A DNA stretch of 64,000 nt, from positions 124,001-188,000 of the forward strand of contig NZ_JAWZSQ010000008.1 in assembly GCF_034096925.1 (NCBI RefSeq), read 5' to 3'. A program made the position numbers and the translations under genes. This document shows positions 57,246-64,000 of this stretch, piece after piece (within the stretch, counting starts at the first letter, position 1; the number at the start of each line of letters is the position of its first letter). The DNA is from Patulibacter defluvii. GTDB lineage: Bacteria; Actinomycetota; Thermoleophilia; Solirubrobacterales; Solirubrobacteraceae. The notes under the pieces were generated by a model. It had not been told where the DNA came from. It did not search any database and saw nothing but the letters and a program-made list of their open reading frames with translations.

Positions 57246-57340
57246 GTCCCGCTCCGCGAGCGGGGTGGGAGGGAGGCCGCGCGGCCGGCGGCGGTCGGGA
57301 ATCGGTGCTCCATCGGGATGTCGCGTCCCTCGTTCGGCGG

Positions 57341-57435
57341 CCGTGGCGGTGTCGTTCCTGACTTCGGCCGCGGAGCGGGCCGTCACAGTGGCGCGACCGT
57401 GCCGGACTTGCACCGGCTTCCGCGCACCACCACGG
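57341..57435 (-). promoter_or_regulatory. Cobalamin riboswitch (short form)
   Basis: On the minus strand: CCGTGGTGGTG, then GGAAGCCGGTGCAAGTCCGG (the CCGGTGCAAGTCCGGC core), CACGGTCGCGCCACTGTGA, a short GC hairpin, and the B12-box GAAGTCAGGAACGACA, closed by CACCGCCACGG which pairs with the first strand (P1). These are the conserved blocks of cobalamin riboswitches, here only about 95 nt long. High B12 would shut off the downstream cobA operon, whose start is 96 bp further. Confidence 0.93.
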
Positions 57436-57607
57436 AGGTCGAAACCGTAGCGGACGGTCGTCGCCGGCGGTGATCGGTCGCCGTCGGCACGGCCGTCTCG
57501 ATCGTTCGGCCAGCTGCGCACGCTGTCCACTGCCGGGCTTAGAACGTTCGTCCAGAGGCGGTGGACGGTCGTCCAGTCCCACGCGCGCGTGGTCGACCCC
57601 GTGGAGG

Positions 57608-59134
57608 ATGGATCGACGTGCCCGCAAGGACTTCGCGGTGGCGGCCGCGGTGGGCGCCACCCTCGCGGTGGGCACGTTGACCGTGGGCGTGGCCTTCGGC
57701 CCCGCGTCGGGCCCTGGCGTCCGCGACCTGGTCGGCGACGCCGAGTCGCGCGCGCTGCCGGTGGCCCGCGCCGTCGCGGCCGGCTCCGGCACGGATCGCA
57801 ACGGCCCGCGCGCCAGCGCCGGCGGCTCCGGCGGCGTCGTCGACGGGCCGGCGGCCGGCGGGCGCGCGAGCGGCGGGCTCGGCCTCGGCCTGGGGCTGGG
57901 CGGCAGCGCGGGGCCGGGCAGCGGCAGCGGCTCCGGTGGCGGTCGACCCGGCGGCCGCGGGGGCGAAGGCGACGGTGGTCGCGGCGGGCGCGATTCCGGC
58001 TCCGGCTTCGCGGGCGGCGGCGCCGGCGGCGTCGATCCCTCGACCGGGACGCCCTCCTCGCCGAGCCCGTCGACGCCGACCCCGGGCACCCCGGAGGAGC
58101 CGGCGACCTCGCGCGTGCGGCTGCGGGTGCTCGGCGTGACGCTGGCGGGCGCGGACGGTGCGACCACCCTCGAGCCGGGCAGCGAGGTCCGGCTGCGGCT
58201 GGCCGCCTCGCCCGAGGCGATCGCCCCGACCCCGACCCCGACCGCCACCGTTCCGCGGCTGAGCACGGCGGTGCCGCCGCAGCTCGACCTGCGGTTGAAG
58301 CTGGACGCCGACGCGGTCGCCGAGCTGAAGCGCCACGCGCGCCAGGTCGACGGGCCGCTGGCGCTGCTGGCGCGGGTCGACCTCGTCGACGACGCGCCGG
58401 TCGGCGTCGCGCCGCCGCGGGTGCGGGTGCGGCTGCAGCTGGCCGCGCAGCCCAAGGGCAGCGACGCCGTCACCACCGACGACTCGGGCGCCGGCGACGG
58501 CGTCAGCAACGTCGTCGAGGTGCGGGCCCCGATCGCGGTCCGCGCGCCGGGCAAGCCGAGCCAGGGCGACGGGCCGAGCGCGCCGTCGACGGCCGACGGG
58601 GCGGCGGTCGAGGTCCGGCTGCCGCTGCCGAGCACGCCGGGCACGCCGACCGACGGCGGCACCAGCGTCGATCTGCCGCTGCCCGAGGGCGCGACGCCCG
58701 GGGGCGAGGGCGACGATCCGACCGCGCGCGGCAACGCGGGCGTCGGCGTCCAGGTCCACGTCCCGACGGCCGACGAGCCGCTGGGCGGCACGCCGGTCGA
58801 CGGCAGCGGCCCGACGACGCCCGGCGGCAGCGCGGAGTCGGGGAGCGGCCGCCCGGGCGCGGGCACGGACGACGGCAGCGTCGGGGCCGGCGCGGGCGGT
58901 TCCGGCGAGACCCCGACCACCGGCGGCACCGACGCGGCCGCGGGCGGCGGAGGCGGCACCGGCGGTGGCGGCGTGGCCGGTGGCGTCGTGGGCGGCGGTG
59001 GCGTGGCCGGTGGCGTCGCGGGCTCGGGCGGGGTGGCGGCCGGCGGCGGCGCAGGCTCGGGTGCGGGCACCGGCGGCGGGGCGACCGCGACCACGACCCC
59101 GACCCCGGCGACCAGCGGCGCCGCGACCCCCTGA
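57608..59134 (+). CDS. Large Gly/Thr/Pro-rich exported protein of unknown function
   Basis: A 508-residue protein. N-terminal signal or anchor (FAVAAAVGATLAVGTLTVGVAF), low-complexity Gly/Ser region (about 50-155), a more ordered segment (about 165-325: SRVRLRVLGVTLAGADGATT, LDLRLKLDADAVAELKRHAR, RVRVRLQLAAQPKGSDAVTT) and a long Gly/Ala/Thr tail. The ordered part looks beta-rich with repeated RVRLRL/DLRLKL strands. GGAGG precedes the ATG at 57608 almost directly. The sequence suggests a cell-surface or secreted structural protein. No known domain was recognised. Confidence 0.55.
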   Translation: MDRRARKDFAVAAAVGATLAVGTLTVGVAFGPASGPGVRDLVGDAESRALPVARAVAAGSGTDRNGPRASAGGSGGVVDGPAAGGRASGGLGLGLGLGGSAGPGSGSGSGGGRPGGRGGEGDGGRGGRDSGSGFAGGGAGGVDPSTGTPSSPSPSTPTPGTPEEPATSRVRLRVLGVTLAGADGATTLEPGSEVRLRLAASPEAIAPTPTPTATVPRLSTAVPPQLDLRLKLDADAVAELKRHARQVDGPLALLARVDLVDDAPVGVAPPRVRVRLQLAAQPKGSDAVTTDDSGAGDGVSNVVEVRAPIAVRAPGKPSQGDGPSAPSTADGAAVEVRLPLPSTPGTPTDGGTSVDLPLPEGATPGGEGDDPTARGNAGVGVQVHVPTADEPLGGTPVDGSGPTTPGGSAESGSGRPGAGTDDGSVGAGAGGSGETPTTGGTDAAAGGGGGTGGGGVAGGVVGGGGVAGGVAGSGGVAAGGGAGSGAGTGGGATATTTPTPATSGAATP

Positions 59135-59182
59135 GCGGCATCGGCCGGCCGCCGTCGGCCGCCCGTTCGTAGAGTTCCGGCG

Positions 59183-59926
59183 ATGTCGGGAGTGCTCTGG
59201 ATCGTCGGCCTCGGCCCGGGAGGCGCGGCCACCCGCACCGGCCGCGCGGCCGAGGCGGTGGCGGCGGCCGAGGTGATCGTCGGCTACGGGCCGTACGTCG
59301 ACCAGTGCGCCGACCTGTTGCGTCCCGAGCAGGAGCAGCGGCGCGGCACGATGGGCGGCGAGCGCGAGCGGGCCGAGGAGGCGCTGGCGCTGGCGGCCGA
59401 GGGCCGACGGGTGGCGTTGGTGTCGTCGGGCGACGCCGGGATCTTCGGGATGGCGGGCCTGGCCCTGCGGGCGGCGGCCGCGCTGCCGGACGATCGGCGG
59501 CCCGAGGTCGAGGTCGTCCCCGGCGTGACGGCGGCGGTGGCGACGGCGGCCCGGCTCGGCGCGCCGCTGGGCGACTTCGCGACGGTCTCGCTCTCCGACG
59601 TCCTGATCCCGTGGGAGCGGGTCGAGGCGCGGATCGCCGCGCTGGCCGCGACCGACCTGGCGCTGGCGATCTACAACCCCCGCTCGCGGACGCGGACCTG
59701 GCAGCTGGACCGGGCGCGCGAGCTGCTGCTGGAGCACCGCGACGGCGGCGATCCGGTGGCGCTGGCCACCGACGTCGGCCGCGACGAGGAGCGGCTCGAG
59801 GTCGCCACCCTGGCCGGCTTCGACGCCGAGCGGGTGGCGATGCGGACGCTGGTGCTGGTGGCCGCGCCCGGCACCGAGCGGGTCGGTCCGTGGCTGGTCG
59901 CCTCGCGCCACCCGCGGGCCGACTGA
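59183..59926 (+). CDS. cobJ: Precorrin-3B C17-methyltransferase
   Basis: A 247-residue tetrapyrrole methylase that methylates C17 and drives ring contraction. WIVGLGPGGAATRTGRAAEA, VIVGYGPYVDQCADLL (VGY-x-PY typical of CobJ), ALVSSGDAGIFGMAGLAL, VVPGVTAAVATAARLGAPLG and LAIYNPRSRTRTWQL. It is a single plus-strand gene, opposite in orientation to the other cob genes nearby. Its stop codon is the first base of MITE-like copy 2. A CobG/monooxygenase partner for the aerobic route is not in the window. Confidence 0.95.
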   Translation: MSGVLWIVGLGPGGAATRTGRAAEAVAAAEVIVGYGPYVDQCADLLRPEQEQRRGTMGGERERAEEALALAAEGRRVALVSSGDAGIFGMAGLALRAAAALPDDRRPEVEVVPGVTAAVATAARLGAPLGDFATVSLSDVLIPWERVEARIAALAATDLALAIYNPRSRTRTWQLDRARELLLEHRDGGDPVALATDVGRDEERLEVATLAGFDAERVAMRTLVLVAAPGTERVGPWLVASRHPRAD

Positions 59927-60084
59927 GCCTGGATCCACCGGTGGTCGGTTGAGCCTCGGCGTGGAGGACCAAGACGGTGGTCGGGCCACAGGTGATGACG
60001 GTCGGTGACCATCAGATCCTGTGGCGCGGCCACCGTCGCCGGTCATCCGCGCCGAGGCGACCCGAGAATCGGTGGATCCAGGCT
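59926..60084. repeat. MITE-like 159-bp element, copy 2
   Basis: Terminal inverted repeats AGCCTGGATCCACCG (59926-59940) and CGGTGGATCCAGGCT (60070-60084), identical to copy 1. The interior differs from copy 1 at three positions. It begins at the last base of the cobJ stop codon and lies 15 bp from the convergent radical SAM gene's stop, so it may act as a bidirectional terminator. Confidence 0.9.
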
Positions 60085-60098
60085 AAGGGCCGGCCGGA

Positions 60099-61178
60099 TC
60101 AGAAGAGCGACTGCTGGACGTCGCGGCGGCGGCTTCCCGGTCGCCGCGGTCCGCCGTCGGGCCGCGAGCCGCCGCGCGGACGGGCGGCGGTGCCGCCGAA
60201 GCGCGCGCGGGCGACGGGGGACCAGCTGCGGGGACCGGAGCGCTCGTCCTCGCTGATCGAGCGGGTCAGCCGCAGGCTCTCGGCCTTCGGCAGGTAGGGG
60301 CCGTGGCGGTAGAGCTCCTCGTAGCGGTCGACCAGGTCGGGCCGGGCGTCGCGCAGCCAGTCGAGGAAGACCTGGCGGGTGCTGCCCCGCAGGTGCAGGC
60401 CGATCCCGCGCACGGCGACGGCACCGGCGGCGCTGCAGGCGGCCAGCAGCGCCTCGATCTGGGCCGGGTCGTCGTTGATCCCGGGCATCAGCGGCGCGGC
60501 GAGCACCGCGGTCGGGATCCCGACCCGGTTCAGCTCGGCCACCGCGGCCAGCCGCGTGCGCGGGTGGGGCGTGTGCGGCTCGGTCGCCCGCCAGGCGGCC
60601 TCGTCCAGGCTCGGCACCGAGAGCGCGGCCTCGAACCCGCCGGCGTCGCGCAGCTGCAGCATCAGGTCCAGGTCGCGCAGCAGCAGCGGCGACTTCGTCA
60701 GCACCGAGGCGGGCACCCGGGCGTCGCGCAGCGCCTCCCAGATGCCGGGCATCAGCCGGTAGCGCGACTCGACCCACTGGTAGGGGTCGGTGTTGGTCCC
60801 GAGCGCGACCTCCTCCGCCGCCGCCGGCGTCCGCGCCCGCCGGGCCAGGTCGGCCCGCAGCCGCTCGGGCGCGTTGACCTTGACCACGATCTCGCGCTCG
60901 AAGTCGCGACCGGCGCCGAAGTCCAGGTACTCGTGGGTGGGGCGAGCGAAGCAGTATTTGCAGGCATGGCTGCACCCCCGATAGGGGTTGACCGTCCAGC
61001 CGAACGGCATCGCCGAGCGGCCCGGGACGCGGTTGAGGACCGACTTGGCGTGGATCTCGTAGAAGCGCATGTCGAGCGCCTCGGGAGCGTCGAAGCGCCG
61101 GACCACGGCCGGGTCGCGGAGGCCGGGAAGGGCGTGGGTCTCCTGGTGGTCGTCGAGCTTCAGGTGATCCCAGCGCAT
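60099..61178 (-). CDS. Radical SAM protein, spore-photolyase-like (Rv2578c type)
   Basis: A 359-residue radical SAM enzyme. The iron-sulfur motif is CSHACKYCFARP (C-x3-C-x2-C), preceded by PFGWTVNPYRG, followed by LGTNTDPYQWVE and GLHLRGSTRQVFLDWL. This is the Rv2578c-like branch of the spore-photoproduct-lyase family. An SOS box abuts the ATG at 61178, so induction by DNA damage is expected; my recollection is that Rv2578c of M. tuberculosis is also damage-induced. The C-terminal 60 residues are Arg/Gly-rich. The exact reaction is unknown. Confidence 0.88.
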   Translation of the reverse strand: MRWDHLKLDDHQETHALPGLRDPAVVRRFDAPEALDMRFYEIHAKSVLNRVPGRSAMPFGWTVNPYRGCSHACKYCFARPTHEYLDFGAGRDFEREIVVKVNAPERLRADLARRARTPAAAEEVALGTNTDPYQWVESRYRLMPGIWEALRDARVPASVLTKSPLLLRDLDLMLQLRDAGGFEAALSVPSLDEAAWRATEPHTPHPRTRLAAVAELNRVGIPTAVLAAPLMPGINDDPAQIEALLAACSAAGAVAVRGIGLHLRGSTRQVFLDWLRDARPDLVDRYEELYRHGPYLPKAESLRLTRSISEDERSGPRSWSPVARARFGGTAARPRGGSRPDGGPRRPGSRRRDVQQSLF

Positions 61179-61195
61179 GCGAACGTATGTTCGCA
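61178..61195. promoter_or_regulatory. LexA/SOS box
   Basis: TGCGAACGTATGTTCGCA contains the actinobacterial/Bacillus-type LexA site CGAAC-N4-GTTCG with perfect 7-bp arms. It overlaps the first base of the radical SAM start codon on the minus strand and lies 79 bp upstream of the divergent secreted-protein gene. Confidence 0.88.
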
Positions 61196-61273
61196 CGGTC
61201 GGCGGATGCCGGGGCTGGGACGTCCGTCCACGGAAGGTGCGGAGGGACCGTCCGCCGACCTACCGTGGGTTGG

Positions 61274-61792
61274 GTGCGCACGCTCCCGTCCGCTCACCGC
61301 GTCCGCCGGCTGCTGGCCGCCGGCGCCTGCCTGGCCGCCCTCGCGATCGGGCCGGCCGCGACCCCCGCGGCGGCCGACGACCTGAGCCTGGTCAAGAGCG
61401 TCCAGCTCCACGCCCAGCGACTGGAGCCGCGGGCCAAGACGCTCTCGACCGCCCTCGCCCGCTACGCCAAGGCCCCGACCGACCGCGCCCGTGCCGGCCG
61501 GGCCTCGCGCGCCGCCGGCGCCGTCCGCCGCGAGGTCTCCTCGTTCCGGGCCGCCCTCCGCTACGACCGCTCCAACTCGGCCGAGGGCCGGCAGCTGCGA
61601 ACCGCCCTGCTCGGCGCGCTGGCGGACGTCCGCTCCGGCACCGCGACGCTGGAGTCCGGCCTCGCCCGCGTCGCGCGGAGGACGGCGAGCCTCGCCACCC
61701 TCCGCGCGCTCCAGGCCGCGCAGCGGACGCTGGAGCGCGGCCTGCGCAACGGCGAGAAGGCCGTGCGGCGGATCCTGGCCGCGGCCACCTGA
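61274..61792 (+). CDS. Small secreted helical protein of unknown function
   Basis: A 172-residue protein: signal peptide RRLLAAGACLAALAIGPAAT, mature part all helical and Arg/Ala-rich (SVQLHAQRLEPRAKTLSTAL, AAGAVRREVSSFRAALRYD, TLRALQAAQRTLERGLRNG), probably a coiled-coil bundle. The GTG at 61274 is used because it gives a clean signal peptide; a GTG three codons upstream is possible. It is divergent from the SOS-boxed radical SAM gene and may share that regulation. A terminator hairpin starts at its stop codon. Confidence 0.6.
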   Translation: MRTLPSAHRVRRLLAAGACLAALAIGPAATPAAADDLSLVKSVQLHAQRLEPRAKTLSTALARYAKAPTDRARAGRASRAAGAVRREVSSFRAALRYDRSNSAEGRQLRTALLGALADVRSGTATLESGLARVARRTASLATLRALQAAQRTLERGLRNGEKAVRRILAAAT

Positions 61793-61836
61793 CCGGGGCG
61801 CGCTTGGTACCTGGGCGGTGCGAAACGCGCCCCGGT
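61792..61836. terminator. Bidirectional terminator between secreted protein and cbiX-cbiO
   Basis: ACCGGGGCGCG (61792-61802) and CGCGCCCCGGT (61826-61836) form a perfect 11-bp stem with a 23-nt loop, between two convergent genes whose stops flank it. Confidence 0.65.
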
Positions 61837-61838
61837 GG

Positions 61839-63623
61839 TCAGGCCGCCAGCGGGTTGAACCCCGCCGGCAGCTCCAGCCGGTGGGCCCGCATGAAGCCCT
61901 CGTCGGCCAGGATCTGGCGGGTCGGCCCGTCGGCCACCACCTGGCCGGCGTCGAAGACGATCGACCGCGGGCACAGCTCCAGCGCGTAGGGCAGGTCGTG
62001 GGTCACCAGGATCGTCGTCGTCGGCAGCCGCCGGATCACGTCGGCCAGCTCGCGGCGGGCCGCCGGGTCGAGGTTCGACGACGGCTCGTCGAGCACCATC
62101 AGGTCGGGCTCCATCGCCAGCACGCCCGCCACCGCCGCCCGCCGCCGCTGGCCCATCGAGAGCTGGTGCGGGGCGACCTCGCGCAGCTCCTCCAGGCCGA
62201 AGGTCCGCAGCGCCGCCGTCACCCGCTCCTCCAGCGCCTCGCCGGTCAGGCCCAGGTTGGCCGGGCCGAACGCGACGTCGCTCTCGATCGAGGGCATGAA
62301 CAGCTGGTCGTCGGGATCCTGGAAGACGATCCCGACCCGCTTGCGCAGCTCGCGCGCGGTCCGCTTCGTCAGCGCGGTGCCGGCGATCTCGACCGTCCCC
62401 TGCTGCGGCTGGAGGACGCCGTTCAGGTGCAGCAGCAGCGTCGTCTTGCCCGCCCCGTTGGGGCCCAGCAGCGCCACCCGCTCCCCCTCGCGGATCGTCA
62501 GGTCGACCCCGGTCAGCGCCTCCGACCCGTCGGGGTAGGCGAAGTGCAGGTCGCGGACCGCCACCGCCACCGGCGCGTCGGCGGCCACGCCGCCCGGTCC
62601 CCCGATGGCGCCGGTCCTGACCCGCCCGCGGTCGCCCGCCCGGCCCTCGTCGGCCAGCGCCAGCGCCGGTGCCTTCTGCGGCGCGCGGGTCGCCCGCCGG
62701 TTGCGCCGCCGCCCGCCCGCGGGACCGTCGCCGTGCGGGGTCAGGCTGATCGGCAGCCCGACCTTCTCCTCGTAGCCGGGCAGCGTCACCCGGTAGACGC
62801 AGAGGTCGCAGTTCATCCGCACGTCGCCCTGGAAGCCCTCGCGGTAGCGGTCGAGCGCCACCCGCGCCAGCCGCCGGTCGGCGCCCAGGTGCGGTCCGCC
62901 GCGAACGGTCAGCTCGGGGTGCTCCTGGGCCCAGGCGGCGGCCTGCTCGTAGATCCGGTGCAGCAGCACGCCGGTGAAGAGGAAGAAGGGGACGACCGCG
63001 ATCGTCGTCGCGCCCAGCCGCCGGCAGCGCTCGAGCGCGTCGGGCACCCGCGGCTCGGCGACCGAGATCCAGGCCGGCTCGACGATCGGCAGCCCGCGGC
63101 GGTCGCTCAGCAGCCGCGCCACCTTCGCCAGGTCGCCCGAGGCGTCGGGGTCGCTCGACCCGCGGCCGACCAGCACCACGCCGGCCGTCTCCGCCGGGGC
63201 GTCGCCGAGGGTGGCGGCGATCCGGTCCTCCGCCACCTCCAGCACCCGCGGCTCGATCCCCAGGTCGCGGCTCATGTGGAAGGTCACGCCGGGGTGGCGG
63301 ATCCGGGCCCGGGCCAGCGTCGCCGGGCCGTCGTTCTTCAGGTGGCCGGCGGCCAGCAGCACGATCGGGACCGAGACGATCTCCGTCGCGCCGTCGGCCA
63401 CCAGCCGGTCGATCGCCACGTCGGCCGAGGGCTCGGCCAGCTCGATGAAGCCGCCCGCGTGGTGCAGCTCCGGATCCAGCTCGCCGACGAAGCGGACCAG
63501 GTCCCAGAACTCCTCGACGTGGTCGGCGTCGCGCGAGCCGTGGCCGATCAGGACCAGCGACGGGCGGTCGGGGGAGGGATGGCCGGCGGTGCCGGCGCGC
63601 GCGTCTGAGCGACCGAGGGCCAC
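61839..63623 (-). CDS. Fusion of sirohydrochlorin cobaltochelatase (CbiX, long form) and cobalt-importer ATPase (CbiO)
   Basis: One 594-residue frame. Residues 20-285 are two-domain CbiX: VLIGHGSRDADHVEEFW (metal His28), LLAAGHLKNDGP (His94), VLVGRGSSDPDAS (second half) and the NCDLCVYR Cys pair typical of long CbiX. A basic Arg/Ala linker (about 290-345) leads to CbiO: VRDLHFAYPDGSEALTGVDL, Walker A LLGPNGAGKTTLLLHL, SMGQRRRAAVAGVLAMEPDL and LDEPSSNLDP. The chelatase that inserts cobalt is thus tied to the importer's ATPase. The GTG at 63623 starts before the chelatase. No stop or clear restart lies between the halves. Confidence 0.88.
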   Translation of the reverse strand: MALGRSDARAGTAGHPSPDRPSLVLIGHGSRDADHVEEFWDLVRFVGELDPELHHAGGFIELAEPSADVAIDRLVADGATEIVSVPIVLLAAGHLKNDGPATLARARIRHPGVTFHMSRDLGIEPRVLEVAEDRIAATLGDAPAETAGVVLVGRGSSDPDASGDLAKVARLLSDRRGLPIVEPAWISVAEPRVPDALERCRRLGATTIAVVPFFLFTGVLLHRIYEQAAAWAQEHPELTVRGGPHLGADRRLARVALDRYREGFQGDVRMNCDLCVYRVTLPGYEEKVGLPISLTPHGDGPAGGRRRNRRATRAPQKAPALALADEGRAGDRGRVRTGAIGGPGGVAADAPVAVAVRDLHFAYPDGSEALTGVDLTIREGERVALLGPNGAGKTTLLLHLNGVLQPQQGTVEIAGTALTKRTARELRKRVGIVFQDPDDQLFMPSIESDVAFGPANLGLTGEALEERVTAALRTFGLEELREVAPHQLSMGQRRRAAVAGVLAMEPDLMVLDEPSSNLDPAARRELADVIRRLPTTTILVTHDLPYALELCPRSIVFDAGQVVADGPTRQILADEGFMRAHRLELPAGFNPLAA

Positions 63624-63683
63624 CGCCGAAGGGTAGCCACCGCCGTTCGCCGGCCGCCGCGCCGGGGTAGGGGACGTCGCACC

Positions 63684-64000
63684 ATGACCTCTCCCGAGTA
63701 CTGGTTCGCCGGATCGACCGAGGAGTTCACCCCGCCCGAGCTGCTGGCTCAGGCGCGCGCCGCCGAGCAGGCCGGCTTCGACGCCTTCGGGCTCTCCGAC
63801 CACTGGGCGCCGTGGTTCCCCGACGGCGAGGGCGCGAGCGCCTGGATGACCCTCGCGGCGGTCGGCCAGGCGACCAGCCTGCCGCTCGCCACCGGCGTGA
63901 CCCCGATCGTCCACCACTACCACCCGGCGGTCGTCGCCCAGGCGTTCATGGGCCTCGAGCACCTGTACCCCGGCCGCGTGACGCTCGGGGTCGGCTCCGG
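63684..64000 (+). CDS. LLM-class F420-dependent oxidoreductase, 5' part only
   Basis: The first 105 codons: FTPPELLAQARAAEQAGFDAFGLSDHWAPWFPDG is the F420-dependent glucose-6-phosphate-dehydrogenase/Mer-like N-terminus, with LATGVTPIVHHYHPAVVAQAF (the HYHP loop) and GRVTLGVGSG. The His in SDHW is the family's F420-site residue. It continues outside the window. The substrate is unknown. Confidence 0.82.
   Translation, partial: MTSPEYWFAGSTEEFTPPELLAQARAAEQAGFDAFGLSDHWAPWFPDGEGASAWMTLAAVGQATSLPLATGVTPIVHHYHPAVVAQAFMGLEHLYPGRVTLGVGS

Overview
The window is very G+C-rich (third codon positions almost all G or C), uses many GTG and occasional TTG starts, and is packed with ATGA/GTGA gene overlaps. 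An F420/FMN luciferase-like monooxygenase set, an actinobacterial-type SOS box, a SAM-IV riboswitch and a spore-photolyase-like protein of the Rv2578c type point to Actinomycetota. The secreted Cys-bracketed KKRVAGAKGTPFSLC-type repeats make a Solirubrobacterales/Thermoleophilia relative a reasonable guess (inference, not shown). No tRNA, rRNA, integrase, transposase gene, phage gene or CRISPR array was seen.

Layout. 1-5.2 kb: TetR regulator, MpaB-family oxygenase, secreted proteins and methionine aminopeptidase. 5.2-6.1 kb: a gene-free stretch with an inverted-repeat family. 6.1-28 kb: a sulfur- and oxygenase-centred accessory region. A SAM-IV riboswitch leads a SufS-like class V aminotransferase. 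Behind it come an SGNH hydrolase, an MFS/acyltransferase/LLM/esterase operon, an XRE regulator, and a coupled asnB / flavin-reductase-HpaB fusion / methyltransferase operon. On the other strand lies a peptide-type ABC importer with an SsuD-like monooxygenase. Two promoters in this region share a 17-bp palindrome and downstream sequence, suggesting one regulon that imports and oxidatively cleaves an unknown (probably organosulfur) substrate.

28-38.8 kb: housekeeping genes purF, recQ, purN and purH, mixed with two paralogous lipoproteins that flank an unusual array of back-to-back hairpins with near-constant loops and different stems, then an aquaporin, a thioesterase and a DUF4097-like protein. 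38.8-63.6 kb: a dispersed cobalamin (B12) region: cobU-cobC fusion, cobE-cbiC fusion, cobL, cobI, cobB, cobO, cbiM, cobA under a cobalamin riboswitch, cobJ, and a cbiX-cbiO fusion. It is interrupted by a glycoside hydrolase, a MarR/MFS pair, a cupredoxin, a GntR/MFS pair and a regulated AAA ATPase translationally coupled to cobB. Two 159-bp copies of a MITE-like element sit exactly at stop codons between convergent genes. The last part has an SOS-boxed radical SAM protein and the start of another LLM oxidoreductase.

Regulatory themes visible in the sequence are two riboswitches, several candidate leaderless promoters (-10 hexamer 6-9 bp before the start codon), a triple 23-bp-spaced operator, and convergent genes that share CTAG as overlapping stop codons.
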